NCBI RefSeq assembly: GCF_020080835.1
Contig: NC_058162.1
Coordinates: 15,770,140-15,834,139 of the forward strand
Length of the DNA stretch: 64,000 nucleotides
From: Cotesia glomerata
Lineage: Eukaryota > Arthropoda > Insecta > Hymenoptera > Braconidae
Reading direction: 5' to 3'
The position numbers and the translations under genes were made by a program. Positions 61,425 through 64,000 of this stretch are shown here, piece after piece. Below the pieces are notes generated by a model that did not search any database, had not been told where the DNA came from, and saw only the letters and a program-made list of their open reading frames with translations. Position 1 is the stretch's first letter, and each line of letters opens with the position of its first letter.

Positions 61425-62190
61425 TAGGTTTCCCAATCTTGGCTAACCCTTGGGTAATCATTGTGGCCGTGACTGGGTGACCCAGTTCTGGCCCAGGCTC
61501 GGGTAATAATTGGGCCGACCAAGGCGTGGTTGCCCAGTCTTGGCCCAAGCTTGGGTCACCGATGAATCGCCAAGGCTAGGTTAGCCAGTCTTGGCACAAG
61601 CTTGGATAATTATTGGCATGGCCGAGGCTGGGTTAACCAGTCTTGGCCCACGCTTGGGTCGCCAATGAATGGCCAAGGCTGAGTTAGCCAGTCTTGGCCC
61701 AAGGTTGGGTAATCATTGGCATGGCCGAGGCTGGGTTAAACAGTCTGGCCCACGCATGGGCCAATACAGGTACGCCGAAGCTAGGTTTCCCAGTACTGGC
61801 CCAAGCCTGGCCCCTTTGTCAACTCTGGGGGTTTCCTACATGAGCGGTCGTTTGTTATCTTGTTTTCCATAATATTCGTTATATTTTTTTACAAATTAAT
61901 CTGTATTTGCTTTTATTACTTCCTTTTTTTTAATGTTATAAATTTTTTTTTCTTTATTCAACGTGCCAAGATGTATAATAGGTATTACATGAAAAGCCCA
62001 ACTGTTCTATGCGTCTGATTATGTATCTTGGCTTTAAACACGAGATGCCGACACAAAGTGGTCATTTCATAAAATACTTAGGCTGATAATGCAATTTAAA
62101 TATTTTTCACTAAACGCCGACGCTTTTGGAAGTGCCTAGGTATTTCATGAAATGACGGATTTTGCGAAAAGACTACGACATATACATTAG

Positions 62191-62700
62191 GGTGCTTCAT
62201 TTGAGACGACTATTTTTTTTTCTCACTCCATTGACGAAGTATTGTTCTTTACATAGAAAAAAAAATTCTCACCAAAGGATAGTTCTTAATTTCAATTTTA
62301 AGTATTCGCTGGATGAATTTGAAGTTTTCTCATTTAATTAACCCGTTAAAATCATTTTTTTTTGCTTAAATTATCTAGAGCATAGCGACATTTCATGACA
62401 TTCATTTGACCATGGGCGGAAGTTGTAGAGGGATCCTTCCTCTTTAAAAGCTCTGACAGCTTATTTTCAATTTATGAGCTATCTCGCTAGTAAAAAATTG
62501 TATATTCGATTTTTGCTTAAAAGTCGTGGTTTTTTGATTTTTTCTCCTAAACTATTGATCTGACACCAAAATTGCAAAGGACATTTTTTGTAAAGAATTT
62601 AATTTTCTACAAGATAGATTGATAGCTAAACCCTTTCAATGAATTGCCTCTGAGATAAATTTAATTAATTACAAGAAAACAATAAATGACACTAATTTGT
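62191..62700 (+). mobile_element. TTAGGGTGC-type element, left arm only
   Basis: ACATATACATTAGGGTGCTTCATTTGAGACG followed by TTCTCACCAAAGGATAG and TTTAATTAACCCGTTAAAAT parallels the left arm of H (55001-55200), with diverged sequence. No inverted right arm was found before the G copy at 62871. Confidence 0.6.
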
Positions 62701-62870
62701 CGTAATTTTTATACTTTTTAATAAAACAACAGTTAATAAAAAAAATTATAACATTGTATATTTTTATAATCAACCATTTTGATATCGTTATAATGCCTAA
62801 ATTTTTAAAATTTTGAATCATCTTACAAATATTCTCATAAATATAGTTGTTACATAAAATATATCCAAAA

Positions 62871-64000
62871 TATATAGTCATACATAACTCCAGCTCACAA
62901 AAAAAAAAAGTGGCATGTACTTTGGACCTATTGAAATAAATATTGACCCACTGAATCCGAATTTCAAGTCCGTTTGACCCGGTCACCCTCCAATTTTGAG
63001 CATAATGCAAAAAACCCCAAAAAATTGCAAAAAACTGCAGTCACAGCAATTAAAAAATTCTTCTGGACCCGGATCAAGTATGATTTTTAGGTATCTCAAT
63101 TTACTGAAACTAAATCTGAACGTTAAGTAGCATGGTGAGCCGACCAAATTTGCAAAAAAAAAACGAAAAACCCAAAAAAATTGCAATAAGTCATGAAAAA
63201 TTAAAGTTATCGAGATAAAAATTTTTTTCGACTCAGATTGAGTATGATTTTCATGTATTTTGTTCCACTGAGTTTGAATCTGAAGTTTTCTTGCCCCGTT
63301 AACGTTTTAAAATTAAAAAAAATCTCAAAAAACCAAAAAAATCGGGAAAATTGCAGCTATAAATATGAGAAAAAATCTATAAAACATGATTAAATACTTT
63401 TCTTGTATTTTTTCGCGCATAAAATACAAATTAAGAATCTGAAAATATAAAAAATTTTTAAATCTATAAAAAATGACGTATAACTAGAATAAAGAGAACG
63501 ATTTTCTCGAATTTTAAACTGTTCTTCATTGGTATCGAACTCTTTTGTTCTCAAATGATCTACGCAGTAAATTTTTCTTCCGTTTGTTATTATCTCTTGT
63601 ATTTCATGCGTGAAAAAATACAAGAAAAGTATTTAATCATGTTTTATAGATTGTTTTTTCATATTTGTAACTGCAATTTTCCTGATTTTTTTGGTTTTTT
63701 GAGATTTTTTTAATTTTAAAACTTTAACGTGGCACTGGGCTAATTAACGTTCAGATTTAGATTCAGTAAATTGAAATACACAAGAATCATACTTGATCTG
63801 GGTCTAGAAAAATTTTTTCATTGCTGTGACTACAGTTTTTTACAATTTTTTGGGGTTTTTTTGCATTATGCTCAAAATTGGAGGGTGACCGGGTCAAACG
63901 GACTTGAAATTCGGATTCAGTGGGTCAATATTCATTTCAATAGGTAGTTACGGTCCAACGCACTTTTTTTTTTGTGAGCTGGAGTTATGTATGACTATAT
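62871..64000. mobile_element. G4: third G-family palindromic element
   Basis: TATATAGTCATACATAACTC at the left is inverted at 63979-64000. The arms share GAATCCGAATTTCAAGTC and the ACCCGGTCACCCTCCAATTT segment with G1. The centre (63390-63640) carries a minus-strand fragment of the orphan gene (words TNGRKIYCVDHL-like and FDTNEEQFKIREN), the same junction piece as in G1. The right end may extend past the window. Confidence 0.72.

Larger units (their letters stand above)
60311..61815. repeat. foldback-like element with GGCCCAG/CTTGG repeats
   Basis: The two ends (60311-60495 and 61430-61815, with a further part at 61135-61200) are made of degenerate units of about 55 bases such as CCAGTCTTGGCCCAAGCTTG and GGGTTAGCCAGTCTTGG. 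The outermost words GGGGCCTAGCTTGGCC and CCAAGCCTGGCCCC are inverse of each other. The middle is AT-rich, with a tRNA-like segment at 60624-60695. No coding capacity is seen. Confidence 0.6.

Noticed and set aside
61669..61872. 67-codon open frame with GLGNHWHGRG-type text
   Set aside because: It is a translation of the GGCCCAG/CTTGG repeat array.

Overview
The window looks like an AT-rich insect genome, most likely a hymenopteran such as a parasitoid wasp. That placement is an inference from the mix of elements, not a proven assignment. Almost everything recognisable is mobile DNA, much of it nested. Host sequence is probably limited to two small minus-strand exon candidates near 52.0 kb and 53.2 kb. 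Spliceosomal signals, tRNA-derived SINEs and poly(A)-tailed retrotransposons exclude a bacterial source.

Layout. 1-1312: AT-rich flank with a degraded 18S rRNA-like stretch. 1313-7070: a repeat called D here, split by a minus-strand R1-clade retrotransposon (A, 1456-6320) next to a (TG)n tract. About 7.9-18.1 kb: an old but gene-rich Polinton/Maverick element (DNA polymerase B, integrase, fibre-like protein, packaging ATPase, phospholipase A2 protein, protease, two jelly-roll capsid proteins and others). 18388-19800: a non-autonomous Helitron with both ends. 20.2-27.3 kb: a SINE in (TA)n, then a palindromic element (G1) that holds a D copy and a 3.07-kb TIR element with its own SINE and retrotransposon insertions. 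27.2-30.0 kb: a broken orphan gene whose C-terminal part also lies inside the G elements.

30.7-38.1 kb: D copies and a second R1-clade element (B) flanked on both sides by (CA)n; its ORF2 is split by a 1020-bp solo LTR with a 5-bp target duplication. 38.1-43.1 kb: a nearly intact CR1-group element (E). 43.16-43.63 kb: a 5'-only R1-like fragment in (CATA)n. 43736-48628: a DD41D mariner-like transposon with long TIRs, an intron-containing transposase and internal minisatellites. 48.8-50.7 kb: a MITE and a ~154-bp satellite. 50.7-54.8 kb: the host-like interval, with a 200-bp MITE. 55.0-64.0 kb: nested palindromic elements starting TTAGGGTG, each sitting in (TA)n, an LTR-like 1.3-kb insert, two more G copies and a GGCCCAG-type foldback repeat.

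Functional grouping. The Polinton genes form one virus-like module: protein-primed replication (PolB), integration (INT), packaging (ATPase), maturation (protease), capsid (two jelly rolls) and entry-type lipase. PolB and INT are broken, so the copy is not autonomous as read. The R1-clade and CR1 elements each carry ORF1 (nucleic-acid binding) and ORF2 (endonuclease plus reverse transcriptase). The DD41D element appears able to encode a complete 360-residue transposase after splicing of a 77-nt intron. All family assignments come from motif reading; no search was run.
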